DNA from: Edolisoma coerulescens | Taxonomy: Eukaryota > Chordata > Aves > Passeriformes > Campephagidae | Assembly: GCA_013397115.1 (NCBI GenBank) | Contig: VWZW01001167.1 | Span: 1,494,399-1,558,398, forward strand | DNA: 64,000 nucleotides | Direction: 5' to 3' | In this document: in pieces, positions 25,062 to 36,728 of the stretch | How the letters are laid out: each line of letters opens with the position of its first letter | Numbering within the stretch: the first letter of the stretch is position 1 | Program-made: the position numbers and the translations under genes | The notes under the pieces: generated by a model | Seen by the model: only the letters and a program-made list of their open reading frames with translations | What the model was told of the DNA's origin: nothing | Database searches by the model: none

Positions 25062-28000
25062 ATTTATATAGAAAAACAAAAGTACTTGGTACAAACATCT
25101 AACTGGGATATAGCATACAACTCAAAACTGGAGTAAGGCCATCTGAATGGAGTAAGTCTCTTCCAAGGCTGAACAGACGGGAGGCAATGTACGTGGAAGG
25201 GGGATATGTCTTTGATTCTCAGAATGAAATAGCAAAGCTGAATGGTCCCCATTCCTTCCATTAATATTGAAGATATCTCCAGTCAGGCACTTTTTTGCTT
25301 TAATAATTACAATATAAAAGATGTGAAATTAGAATAAGACTCTAATTTCTTCTGTTGGTGTGGAATTTCTTATTTTATGACTTCCAGTTATGCCATCATT
25401 CAGGCGCTCTTTAATGCTAAAGTGTTCTAACATTTCCAGTAATTACCATTTCAGATTAAATCAGCTCAAAATGTGCCAGTGAATCAATCAAGGTTTCCTG
25501 AATCACAAATCAAAAAATAAGGTTGAAGATAGGATCTACTGGGCTGGGAGATGAAAAAAGGCATCTCCCTCTCGGTCCAAGTTCTGAAAGGCTCCACTAA
25601 TTTTCCCCTTACAATACATTCCTAGAACTATCACTTCATCAGATTATTGAAATAGCTGTATTGTTTTACATAAATAAAAGCAGAAAGGAGGAAAGCCTGA
25701 TGTCTAGAAAGAAAATTAATTGCTAGAGTATTCTGAAGAAAGAAATGTCATTCTGAGACCAAAAACAGGATTCTACATTTCCTTTTCCTGGCTTTTATCC
25801 TTGTTCCAGAATAGAACCATTGGTCTGAATACTGAATAAATATTAAAAAAAATTAATATGAACAATGCATGCTGGAAGGGTCCAGACCAGTCAAAGAGAT
25901 TAATGCCTCTGCATTAGGAACAAAAGGAAAAAAAAGATAGTCTAATTGAGGCTAGACAAGGATGAGTTGGGCTTTTTAATAGGAACTAATTACAGGAAGG
26001 AACTACAACAAAAAAGTATTTCCTGAACTAAATGGAGTTCACATACAGTAGAGAGACAGAAGCTGATGAATACAATGATTTCTGAATACCAAACTGTTTG
26101 CAGCTGAAGCTCTGTCTGAAAACCTAATCTTAAATCTTGGGATAATGAGCAAAGGCCATAAATCTATTCCCACATTTCAGCTGAACTTGGCATATTCTGT
26201 GAGCTGAAATACGCAGAGCATAATTTTGAACTTCCTGCTTGTTTTTTTCTGGTAAATTAAAATGTAGTATGATATATAATAAATATAAATAACTACAAGG
26301 TTATTATTACAATCATTATTTTGTAATTATTTCTAAATAGTTACAATAATTTACTTTATAATTGTTTATAACTGTATCATAAATACAAGTAATTATAACA
26401 TCTAATGTTGTTAGCTGTTTCAGATAATGTTTCCCAAGATAGAATCTTTAGAACAGAAACATATTCTAATTTAATATACTGAAATAAGTATTATTATACC
26501 GTGTTCAACAGAGACTCTAAATATGTACTGGCTCATTTTAATTCTGAAGGGAATTTAATTAAGAAGAACCTAAATTTTCAGTTTATGGTGTATAAGGGTG
26601 TCTCTGTCATTAAGGGTGGTTTTGGAGGCCTACATGTAACGCAAAATGACAAATTCATAGCACAGCTCTGTAATTTCTGTATAAATCTCAGTGTCTCAGA
26701 AAGTTTTCCTTGTAGCTTTCTTCCTCAAGCACTACATAGAGCAGCTGGACACAAAAAACCCAAATTCCTTTTTATACCAACAGGACCATGCTAGAATTTT
26801 CAACTTAAAAGGCAAAGGAATGCTTAAGTTCTCTGACTCTGCACTGTGAGAATGAAGAAAATCCTGGTACAGGTTAGCTGACCCTGAAACTCATGACACC
26901 CCAAGGAGCATACTCTATTTCTGGTCTTTTAAAGCACTGAAGAGGGATCTAAAAAGTCACACAGAGAACAGTGTAACCATGTCCCTATCAGAGTCATAAA
27001 GCTTCCATCCTTCTCTTCAGTTCCCAACGAGATTAGAGATACAAGCATCACCAATGAGACTCCTCTACATGACTAAACTTTGCAGTCTGGTCTCTTTCTC
27101 CAACAGCAGATGCTTTGGGAGTGTGCAGACTTCCTCTCTTCCACTCCCTCTGAAATCCTACTACCTCTTGCAGAAATCCCTTTGTCATCCTCCACTCACA
27201 GCCTTGGATTTAATTTCGCCACCCACCACCACACTGAGGTTTGCTTTCTGACTCAAACTATAAAAGACAACTTTAATTGGAGAGTGACTGAGACCTTCAG
27301 TTCCACCTCCTAACTGGGGAGGTTAGGTGGCTGTTCTTAAGAGTTTTTGCTTTTAACATTTTGATCATAATTCTTTGCTCCCCGCAGTATTAAAAATAGT
27401 TTTATGTGTCAACAGGAATACACTGGCTACATCAAACCTGTATCATACCTGTATTTCATACTATCATAACTATATTGCAGTTATAGACCACTATTCCATG
27501 GAAGGATAGGGAGCTATCATGAACATAGCTGTAAGCAAGGAACGGGGCAGCAAAGCCAGCTGTAAATCATTAATCCGAGCTTTCAATTACTAATCCCATC
27601 AGCCTCATTTAAAGCATTTAAACTGACAGTTGCATATCCAATTAACTGTTGTTATAGAAAATGAAAACGCTTAGAGGTATTTGACAGACAAATCTTTACT
27701 GGCCCAGCAGGGATTCAGACTGAATTTGTTTAATTAGATTGTGACTTTACCTAAATTGATCATTTACTGTAATCCTTGCTGAAACCATGGAATGAAATCT
27801 CTCAAGGTTAAATAGTTGTCACAAAAGCACATCACTCTGCTAAAAGATTAGTTAAAAGCTCTGTGCTGTACTGCTTCCTCAAGGAGAAGGATGGCATTTC
27901 CTTATACACAGACCATGAGCGCTAAACCTTTTTATAGCTGTCCATGTCTGTCAGGACATACACGACCTTTGCCCCTTGCCTCTCTGGCATTACTCTGTTT

Positions 28001-31000
28001 CTCAACAGTCTTCCCTAGCCCACGTGACTGCTTACAAGAGACCCTGTATTTTCCTACTTTTTAAATGTTTGCACTGTTTAAATGTGTGCACTGACTTGCA
28101 CTCCAATTGCGGTGAGATCTGTGTGCGTACGCCTGATCTGAGCTCATCACAATTCCAATCCATATAAAATTACAGGATACCAAGTTAGGAAAACCACTCC
28201 TACAGTCCTATGAGAATCTGCATCTTAACTTTTAGACTTAATGCCCTGGAAAATATTCTAAAGCACTTATTCAGGCAACACCCTTTTCTTGAGCAGGAGA
28301 CAATGGCAGCAACAGCACAAATGATAGGCAATTTTCTCTCATAAAAGCAGTTGAAGCAGACAAGCCACATAAGCCTCTCTTAGTACATATAAACCAGCAT
28401 TTTCCAATCATGACCTGCAGTATAAATGGGTTTTACAGTGGGACTTTCACATTTCTCTACATTTTTGTCTCTACAAATAACTATCTGACAAGGGCTTAAA
28501 TTTCAACCGCACCACATTCCTCTATCTAGAAAAATATTATGTGGAAGAATACCTTTTTTATTTTAATTTTTGTTAATATGGCGTAGCTGTCATGCTATGA
28601 CAGTGAATGACACAGTTAATGTGACAAAGTCATTCTCAGAACATGATTAACTGATTCTTTGCCCATTAGCCAGAAAAAAAAGCTGTCAGCTTCCATCTGA
28701 ACAGAAACAGTAGAAATTATTCAAAGCAGAGAACTTCTGTGGGAGTCAGTGCATGCTCAAACATAGCTAACCAAGCTGCTGATCAGCAGACTGAAGACAG
28801 GGGATGTGTTTCACTCCCAGGTATCCATCATACTGAATTTCTCTGTAGTAACTGAGACAAGGAGTATGAAAGGAGGTTCTCAGGCTAGACAAGGTTCTGA
28901 AGCAATATCTTCTCCCTCTGCATTCTTCAGCAATCCTTCAGACTCCAGGAGTTTCACCATCACTCCATAAAACGAATCTGTTCACAGCATCATGACCATT
29001 CAGAACATGTTGTGCCTGAAAATGCCTTTTAAACTTACCAACCTCAGTGTCTCAGCACCAAACCTTGCAGGCCCTCGAAAGGCTAAGGTCACTGGTGAAG
29101 CATGACCAGAATGGTGACAGCATGACAACAAATCTGCTCTACCTTCTTTGTGTAAATCTGAATACCCTCGTCATGCAGTTTCTCAGTATCTTAATGAGAA
29201 GAGCAATTAAATTACTAAATGGCCTTAACCTGAGGCAAAATTAATAGGCATAGCAGTGGGTAAAGATAAATTCTTAGAGGAAATCCTTTTCCGAATGATA
29301 TCCCTCACTACTGAAGATATATTCCCCTCCAAATCTTGCACTGCTTTGAGGTCTTTTGCAGTTTGCTGGCACTGTTAGTGTACTCCAGCTGTTCTGGTCT
29401 CCTGGTTGCACCTCTTCCTGGCACAATTATTCTCTGGTTTTTGATTTTCAGACTATTTGATTATTCAAGATCAGAAGGTGCATTGAGTCACACCTTGAGG
29501 AAGCTTCAGCTATTTTAAAACAGCTGGTTGTCAGCCGAGGTTCCCAGACATCCATCAGCACATCCCCTTTGCCTTCTGCTCTGTACTATTGGAATTCAAA
29601 GTCCCTAATCCAACCCAGCCCCTGATCTCAGAAAGTGGTCTCAGAAAACGGAGCAGGAATACCATCTTTCCTTCCCCTCACTATTAGGCTCCCCATCATT
29701 ACTATTACTGCCCCATCACTATTAGGCTCTACAGCTGCACAGTGACACTGAATACAGTTTAGTCAGGCTAAAAGAGATCAGGTAACCCATTTCTGTAGCC
29801 CTCAGCCCCAGCATCACTTAAATAAGAACTCATTTTTTCAATATACAAGAAAAAATGTAAATTATTTATGTGTACATTCAAGTGCCATTATACCCACATG
29901 TAAAATACAACCCATCCTAGTAAAATAGACTAAATACTTGTCATTCAAGTTGAAAAGAGTTCAAGAGGGTTATTTCAGCCTTTCAATTAATTGGGAGGAA
30001 GGTAATACCATTTGACAGGAAGAACTGGTCAGACTACATACAAAACGACTTTGTATGTCTGACTAACAGAAGACATCATTCTCCTCCCTGGCTTCTTTTG
30101 GGGAATATGATATTTCACCCTGGGAAGCAAAGCCAGTTTTCTACATATGACAGAAAACTTTATAGTTTTGTCCTCTGCTCATTTGCCCAAAATTGTCCCC
30201 AAGATACCTGTTTTTTCCCTTGTGAAGAGCACAGTCAACACCAGCTTTTCCCAAATGCTGCACATTTCCAGGGATGTGGGGCTCTGCAGATTAAATTCTT
30301 AAGTGTCTTTAGACACAATAATGACAGGCTCCATGCTCTGTGCCCTCCTCCTAGGGAATGTGCCATCAGCTGTGTGTTTTCCTTGGAACGAAGCAGCAGA
30401 CAAGCACTGGTGCCGTGCAGCTGGTACCCTTACACCAGATATGACTGTACTCTGACAGATACCACACCTGGATACTGCCAGGTCACAAACCTGGAGCTGG
30501 CGAGGCACATTCTCCAAGCACCTTCTCAGTCATAGGGGGGAGTTGCCCTTTGACTGACATCGTAATTACCAACTGGCAGAACATTAAGCACCTGTAGGGT
30601 TAGATGTGGATGCAGATAAGCAACATCTTCGAAGATGAATGTGGCATGCTCAGGCCTGCAGAGGGATCCCTGCACATCTGCACAGCTCTAGAGCTGCAAT
30701 GTCTCTGTAGGCTCACGGTAGGATGGCATAAATTCATTAGCTAAGGATTTTCTTTACAGTACTGGAAGTTTTTCATACATGCCCGTAAGTACAAACCTTC
30801 CCATAGCTGCAGTAGCCTATAGTTATTCCCTGGATCATGGCCCAGCAGTATTACAACACCTGTCTGATACAGCAACTACTAATTTTTAGTTCAACGGAGA
30901 TTAAATTCGTTTGGCTGACTGTGTGAGGAAGTATATTGAACCAATTAGAAGGACAAAAAACAAACATAGGAAAGGAGCTTCTGTGCTCCCTACTATTCCT

Positions 31001-32702
31001 TGGAAAGCAAGCAACTCGTGCTTTGATTCAGGATACAAGATCCCAGTTTTATGAGCTGGAACTCCTTTTCTTTTTCATTTATAGGGTGTACAGCCACTTC
31101 CTGCATATCTCTGACCAACTTCATCTTGAGGTAGGATGACAGGTTCACTGCAGAGTGCATTGCCTCGTGGGTGCTCTGTTGTAGTCCTGAGTTTTGGCCA
31201 AAGCTGTAAGAAAGAATACGCACAGTTCCAAGGGATACATTAAATTTGTGCTGAGGATTTTTTTTCATTCTGATGAATTAATAAAACTACTACTTTGATT
31301 TCATTTCACATAAGACACAGGTATCTGGTGAGATTTCAGGCTGATGCCTTTGACCTCTATGGATCAGAAGCATATTTTGACACTGTTAGGAAAAAATTGG
31401 AGCTTTTCCTGCCCTTCTGAAAGTTAAAATTATTAAATCTGGAGAGTTAAGGTTGCCACATACACTGTGTAGTAAGGGATTCCCAGTTGTCATCTTGTAT
31501 TCAATATTGGATTACTCTTAAAAGTCAATCACAAGACTTAATTCACTATCACAGACAGACACTATGTACTTCTTTATGGGTCCTTATAAACCTGCACATT
31601 CTGTTTTAATTATATCAATTCACTAACTTCAACAAATACTAGTGACCTACAGAGAGCTTCTTTTCCTCACCACTCTTTACCAGTGCTAAACAGTACACCT
31701 TTTGAGGAGTTATGTATATTTGGGAGTTTTTTTGTTCCTCCAAATATATGAATGCAAATTGCCACATGATCTGAAGAACTACATTAATTGTTAGCACTGA
31801 TAGGATGTCAAACCATTTTGAATGGCAAATGAAAATCTTCCACAAGTTCAGCAGAGACTGTTAGAGCCTGTAGAAATGAGTTTTGTCAAAAAGTGTTAAA
31901 ATATCACTTAATTTGTCTGTATTTATCAAAGCAATTTTTTTGTCACGTCTGTTTGCAGCACGTGAATGGCTTGTATTGTTTTAAAAAGACAAACACAAGT
32001 TATTCAGCTGCCCAGTAAGATGATTATTCATCAAGCACTTTAATAAAGTAATCTTATTCTACTAAATTCCTATTTTTCTTTTTGGCAGTAGAGTTCTGAG
32101 TTTTACATGCTGATAATACACTAATGTCTTATTAATGTATTGATAAGTACTTAATAACCATTTATTAAAAACTGTGGGATATAATATTTTATATTGCTAG
32201 TAATTAATAACATGTATTTAAAGCACCTATTGCAGCTCAGCAGTGAAAATACTTTTCAATACCATTCGTCTCAGCACCTTGCAAGTAAGCAACTTCACAT
32301 TTTTTGTAACAAAAGGCATTGGTCAATGTGTAATCCACCAGAAATATTCAAAAGGACCAGCTGGCTTGAGGACAAGAGTAATTCTCTAACCCTAATCTTT
32401 ACTACCAATAAAAAGGCAAATAAAATGAATTATACTTACATTTACTATGCATGGCCATTAGCAGTTCTGACAATTTTGTGTATCACTACAAGCATATAGT
32501 CAATGAAATACTGTTAACTTTACCACCTTGACAATTGCAAGTATGCCAGAGGATTTACACCATGAGAAAACCTCAGCCAAATCCCTCACTACATGGGTAG
32601 AGTTCAGCATATGTGTTTGACTGATTCTTATCCACATAAAAAAAGGATAGTGAATTACTGTAATAGACTTGCTTGATAGACTTGATAGGCTTAATTTGAC
32701 AT
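25062..32702. other. Intergenic DNA, no recognised genes
   Basis: This AT-rich stretch includes a very AT-rich block near 26260-26400 and a homeodomain-site cluster near 27565-27740, listed separately. The longest open frame (30098-30535, 145 codons) has no motif, no splice partners and no recognisable relatives. I see no RNA genes. Confidence 0.55.
27565..27740. promoter_or_regulatory. Candidate non-coding enhancer with homeodomain-type sites
   Basis: Two TAATCC motifs (bicoid/OTX/PITX type) lie 20 bp apart at 27571 and 27591. CAATTAC, CAATTAACTG and TTTAATTAG motifs follow within 160 bp. The clustering and lack of repeat character suggest a conserved regulatory block about 6 kb downstream of PENK. 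Conservation has not been measured and the target gene is unknown. Confidence 0.3.
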
Positions 32703-32707
32703 GCCTC
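32703..32707 (+). repeat. 5' target-site duplication of solo LTR
   Basis: GCCTC directly precedes the TG end of the LTR and is repeated exactly after its CA end. Five-base duplications are typical of ERVL/class III-type integration. Confidence 0.85.
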
Positions 32708-33282
32708 TGTGCTGGTTTTGGCTGGAATAATTTTCTTCGCAGTAGCTGGTGTGGGGCTTTGTTTTGGATTTGTGCTGAACACAGGGTTGATAATACAGAG
32801 ATGTTTTTGTTGTGGATCACCAGGGCTTGCACAGGGCCAAGGCCTTCTCTGCTTTTCGTGCTGCCACGCTGGTGAGGAGGCTGGGGGTGCATGGGAGGGT
32901 GGGAGGAGACACAGCTGGGACAGGTGACCCCAACTGACCAAAGGCATATTCCAGACCATATGGCATCAGGTCCACTATATAATGTGGGGAGAAGAAGGAG
33001 GAAGGGGATGTTTGGAGTGATGGTGTTTGTCTTCCCGAGTAACAAGTGCTGACGCCCTGCTCTCCTGGAGATGGCTGAACACCTGCCTGCCCATGGGAAG
33101 CATGGAATTAATTCCTTGTTTTGCTTTGCTTGTGTGCATGGCTTTTGCTTTCTGTATTAAACTGTCTTTATCTCACGAGTTTTCTAGTTTTTGCACTCCC
33201 AGTTCTCTCCCTGATCCCACTGGTGGGGAGTGAGCGAGCGGCTGCGTGGGGCCTGGTTGATGGCTGGGGTTAAACCACGACA
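32708..33282 (+). mobile_element. Solo LTR of an avian ERVL-like endogenous retrovirus
   Basis: A 575 bp element begins TGTGCTGGTTTTGGCTGG and ends TTAAACCACGACA, matching a widespread bird LTR type. It has TG...CA termini and a perfect 5 bp target-site duplication. Internally there is a TATATAA box at 32976 and an ATTAAA poly(A) motif at 33156, placed as expected for U3 and R. There is no primer-binding site, gag, pol or second LTR beside it, so it is the product of recombination between two LTRs. It has no coding capacity. The + strand orientation matches PENK and the SDR gene. The exact ERV family name needs a repeat library. Confidence 0.9.
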
Positions 33283-33287
33283 GCCTC
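33283..33287 (+). repeat. 3' target-site duplication of solo LTR
   Basis: This GCCTC copy follows the LTR's terminal ACA and is identical to 32703-32707. Confidence 0.85.
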
Positions 33288-35130
33288 TTATGACGTCTCA
33301 ACTTCTCATAACAAGGAGTATGTACAAAGTGTACAGAGGTGAATGAAGACACTGGTGAACTGTCATTATTAGGCTGTGTGGTAACCCCTGCTCTTGATAT
33401 TGTTAGTGATGTACTTCTAACTTTTAGATTGATCTATTTGTGCTTTTGCCCTGTTTCCTATGTTTAATAGATTTTTTATGATTAAAACAAATGCCAGATG
33501 TGAAGATTTGTTACTGGAAGGTCAATAATAAATATACCACTCACAGAACTGTTTCCATGGCTTCTCTAGCTGCGGCAGGGTTTTTTGATTTTTTTTTTTC
33601 AGTGCAGTCAAATGTTGTGGACAATTTCATTCCTGTGTTTTTACTATCACTTAGGAAATGAAGCTTCCAGTACCAATTCAGTTTAATTGCAGTTATTCAT
33701 TAATTCAAGGTTTGGGGCTAGAGACTAGTTTCAGTACATACATCGGTCAGGAGAATAAGTTTCTGTTTGACAACAAAATTCAGTGTTTTGAAACACTGGG
33801 ACAAAACTGAGACAAAAAGCCACACAAATACTTAATTTCAAAATGCTAAACAATTCTCTAAAGGAATCATCAAATCTAGCTGGCAGTGAGTGGAATGCAA
33901 GCTATCCTAAACCACTCTGCGTTCCCCAAGACCCTTGTCACTTACCACGTCCACTCTTCACCTAAAGATAACAATGAGCTGTAGCAATGAGCATTCCACT
34001 GCCACACCAAAGCGTCTAATTTAGGTATATAAATTATTAATCATCATTGTCATTTTCCTTACTTATAGAATGGTAGCTGGCTGCTCCTTAGGTCAGTTCA
34101 GCATAAGAGAAGGGAAGTCATGTGTTTTCATACTTGCATAAGCTCATGCTTTGGAAACAGGCTCCTCCTGTTAACTTACAGCTTACAAAGCTCTGGTTGC
34201 AACACCACTCCTCACCAATGTTGTTCACCTTGAAATGTCATCATAATAAACAAGCATCTTCTCTGGTTTGTTTCATAAACAGGAATTCATTGCTGAATCA
34301 TTTCAGCTTCCCCTCACCTTAATCTGCTGCTTTTGCCATGTAATTACCTATTACAACATGGGACACTTGAAGTTAGGATACCCACCTATTTTGCATTTCT
34401 TGGTACCTTGTTTGGAACCACAGCTCAGTGAGACCTTGAGGTCTGCCTTCATCCTCAGTGGGGATACTTCAGCTTCCCCTTTTGCTGCCACCTAACTGGA
34501 ATACTCAACAGTTAACTGTGCACGGGAACATATCCCTTCCATACAACTGTTCACACTGACAGCGTACAGTTTTCCACCATATTTCTTGGTGTAAATTACA
34601 TCAAAACTTGTGAACTATCATTTTATCTCAGTTTAACAGAAAAATATCTCACAAATCCCCATAAAGTGTAGTCTGAATGATGTATACAACATAGATGTGT
34701 GCATCAGAGCACACTGTGAATTCATTCAGTTTTTTTCCTTTTATGACTTGCCAATAAACAAGACCTCTAGTGTTACTTATCTGAAATGAAAAGTACAGCA
34801 AATAAGTAGTGTTCTCTTCATTGCCTTTTTACATACAGTGCATGGAAGATGTCATGGTGATTGAGACAAGCTTATGTCACAGGACAAGCACATTCTTACA
34901 GACCTAAGTATGTGTGTGGCTTTCTATTCAAACTTGGGGAAAAAATATGGATGATACAGTGGCACAGGACTGTAGTTTTAGAGTTGGATAACGCATGTGT
35001 GGGAAACTGAGGACCCACTAATGCTATTTTAAAAGTGTGAAATTATAATCGGGGTATTCACTGTTTTAGGGGGCACATTTGTGATCATCATCTGCCTTTT
35101 TGCTCCCACCCCGGCAAGCTGGAGAACAGT
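33288..35130. other. Intergenic DNA between solo LTR and SDR promoter
   Basis: AT-rich sequence in which I see no gene, RNA or clear repeat. It ends at a TATA-containing segment and the CpG island of the next gene. Confidence 0.6.
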
Positions 35131-35137
35131 AATTTAT

Positions 35138-35145
35138 TATATAAA
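35138..35145 (+). promoter_or_regulatory. SDR16C5: Candidate TATA box of the SDR16C gene
   Basis: TATATAAA stands at the AT-rich to GC-rich boundary just before the CpG island and predicts transcription start near 35170. It is about 1.2 kb upstream of the first coding exon. No transcript evidence is available. Confidence 0.4.
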
Positions 35146-35164
35146 TTAAGAAGTGTTTGACTTT

Positions 35165-35790
35165 GTACCTCCAGCCAGGCAGCAGCAGAGGGAGGAGAGA
35201 GCACTTGCTCTCGGAGCCCCCGGCCAGGTGGGAAGGAGCGGCCAGGCGGGACGGAGCCTGCGGGCCGGCCGGGCGCGGGAGGGCCACCGATGTGGCGGCA
35301 GCAGCAGCAGCGGGATGTCCCGAGGTGGGAGAGGGCGCTGCCGCCCAACAGGTGCCCTCGGGAAGCCACCCAGGCTTGGTACCGTGTGCCGCAGAGCCGG
35401 GCGGCCCCGCCGGCATCCCGCAGCCGCCCGGCCGGGAAGCGCGGCCTGCCCTGCACCCCTCGCCCCGCACCTCCCCGGGCCGCCCCCGTCCCCGCCCCCA
35501 CACGGAGCCAAGCCCGCGGGGCGGGCAGGGCAGGGCCGGGCCGGGCAGGGGACGTCCTGCTCCCGGCGGGCAGGCAGGTGCGGGACAGTCGGGAGCCGGC
35601 GGTGAGCGCGGGGGAGCGGGCGCAGCGAGGGGGCGAAGCTGTGGCTGCTGGGCAGGGCCGGGACGGGCCGGGCCGGGACGGGACGGGACGGGATGGGATG
35701 GGATAGGATAGGATAGGTCAGGTCGGGTCCGGCCCGCCGGGTCGGTGTGGGCGCTTCTTCTCCTGAGCCTCTCCTGTCCCGTCCCAAGCA
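35165..35790. promoter_or_regulatory. SDR16C5: CpG island, likely promoter and first exon of the SDR16C gene
   Basis: About 600 bp is extremely GC-rich with dense CpG, isolated in AT-rich DNA. A splice donor-like GTGAGCG lies at 35602, and a strong acceptor (pyrimidine tract plus TTCAG, ending 36325) lies upstream of the first coding exon. Together they suggest a non-coding exon of about 35170-35601. Long open frames on the minus strand here (up to 309 codons) are rich in Pro, Ala, Arg and Gly and are composition artefacts. Assignment to the SDR gene rests on position and strand. Confidence 0.65.
35655..35729 (+). repeat. Pentanucleotide array, 15 units with stepwise variants
   Basis: Fifteen consecutive 5 bp units occur in the order GGGCC, GGGAC, GGGCC x2, GGGAC x3, GGGAT x3, AGGAT x2, AGGTC x2, GGGTC. 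Each block differs from the next by one or at most two bases. The array sits inside the CpG island, in the predicted first intron of the SDR gene. Confidence 0.9.
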
Positions 35791-36325
35791 CTGTAAAGGG
35801 AGTGGTGCTGCCTAATGCAGATTGAAAACAAGGCTCATAAGTGCCAGGGCCAGGCTTTCCCCTGTGGCTGCTCAGTTGCTGTCCAACGGGAATGGTGTGA
35901 TTCCGGCCGCACGGCACTGGGAAGTACACACGGTGTGGGAGCGTTCCGACTGCCTGCCTTCCGAAACAGGTCACATTTCCCGCTGAGGAGGACACCTTCC
36001 TTCACAAGGTTGATATCGCACCAGTGTGTTTAGTACTTTTTTGTTCAGCTAGCATCACCTTGCTGTGACAATAAAGTGCTCTGCAGCTATTGCCGCAACA
36101 CACCTGCCTAAAATGTATGTTACTAAACCTTTTTTAAAAACAGAGTTGGAAGCTGAGGAACCCGGGATGAAACAGGTCCGTAGGATCTAGAGGAAGGCAT
36201 TTGCTTTAATGTTACTAGTAAGGCAGCTTTCCCAAAACAAGTCTTTAATAATGTATTTTGTACCTTCGCAGAAGAACACTGCAAAAGAACTTGCTGTTTG
36301 ACGGCAAATCTCTTCTTTTTTTCAG

Positions 36326-36401
36326 TCAATATCCCAATGCCGTAACGTATTGTGTTTCTGGGTTTGCACAACAGAAGAGTGGTGCTTGTACCTGAGAAAT
36401 C
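36326..36401 (+). other. SDR16C5: 5' UTR part of the first coding exon, SDR16C gene
   Basis: A strong acceptor (TCTTCTTTTTTTCAG) ends at 36325. An in-frame TGA at 36393-36395 lies just upstream of the ATG, which fixes 36402 as the first usable start, with A at -3. An alternative acceptor (TTCGCAG) lies near 36271. Confidence 0.55.
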
Positions 36402-36728
36402 ATGTGCAACTTCAGAAGCATCCAGAAGATACTACAGTACCTGAAATTTTTAATTTATTTACTCATCGAGAACGCCTTCTGTATATTTCCTCTACGCAAA
36501 AAATGTTTTGCTGGTGAAATAGTACTTATTACTGGCTCTGCAAATGGGATTGGAAGGCAAGTTGCCTTAAAATTGGCTCCTTTGGGAGTAACCTTGGTTC
36601 TTTGGGACATCGATGATGAAGGCAACAAAGAAACAAGCAGATTAGCCCAGCAAAATGGAGCCAGCCGGGTGTTTGTGTACCATTGTGACTGCAGCAGCAG
36701 GAGGGATGTCTATGAACAGGCAGACAAG
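36402..36728 (+). CDS. SDR16C5: SDR16C-family retinol dehydrogenase, coding exon 1
   Basis: This exon encodes residues 1-109. Residues about 10-31 are a hydrophobic N-terminal anchor (LKFLIYLLIENAFCIF), followed by basic Arg-Lys-Lys, as in SDR16C and HSD17B11/13 proteins. The Rossmann fold starts with VLITGSANGIG, containing the TGxxxGxG cofactor motif (residues 44-51). LVLWDID follows, where Asp69 at the end of beta-2 is the usual mark of NAD(H) preference. An in-frame stop just upstream supports this Met as start. The exon ends in phase 0 at the donor GTAAGA (36729). Family assignment is firm; the exact paralogue is inferred from synteny with PENK. Confidence 0.92.

Noticed and set aside
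30098..30535. 145-codon open frame
   Set aside because: No recognisable domain, no splice partners, no promoter nearby; consistent with chance.
35066..35995. Minus-strand open frame of 309 codons and companions on both strands
   Set aside because: They lie in a CpG island and consist mainly of Pro, Ala, Arg and Gly. Length comes from scarce stop codons in GC-rich DNA.
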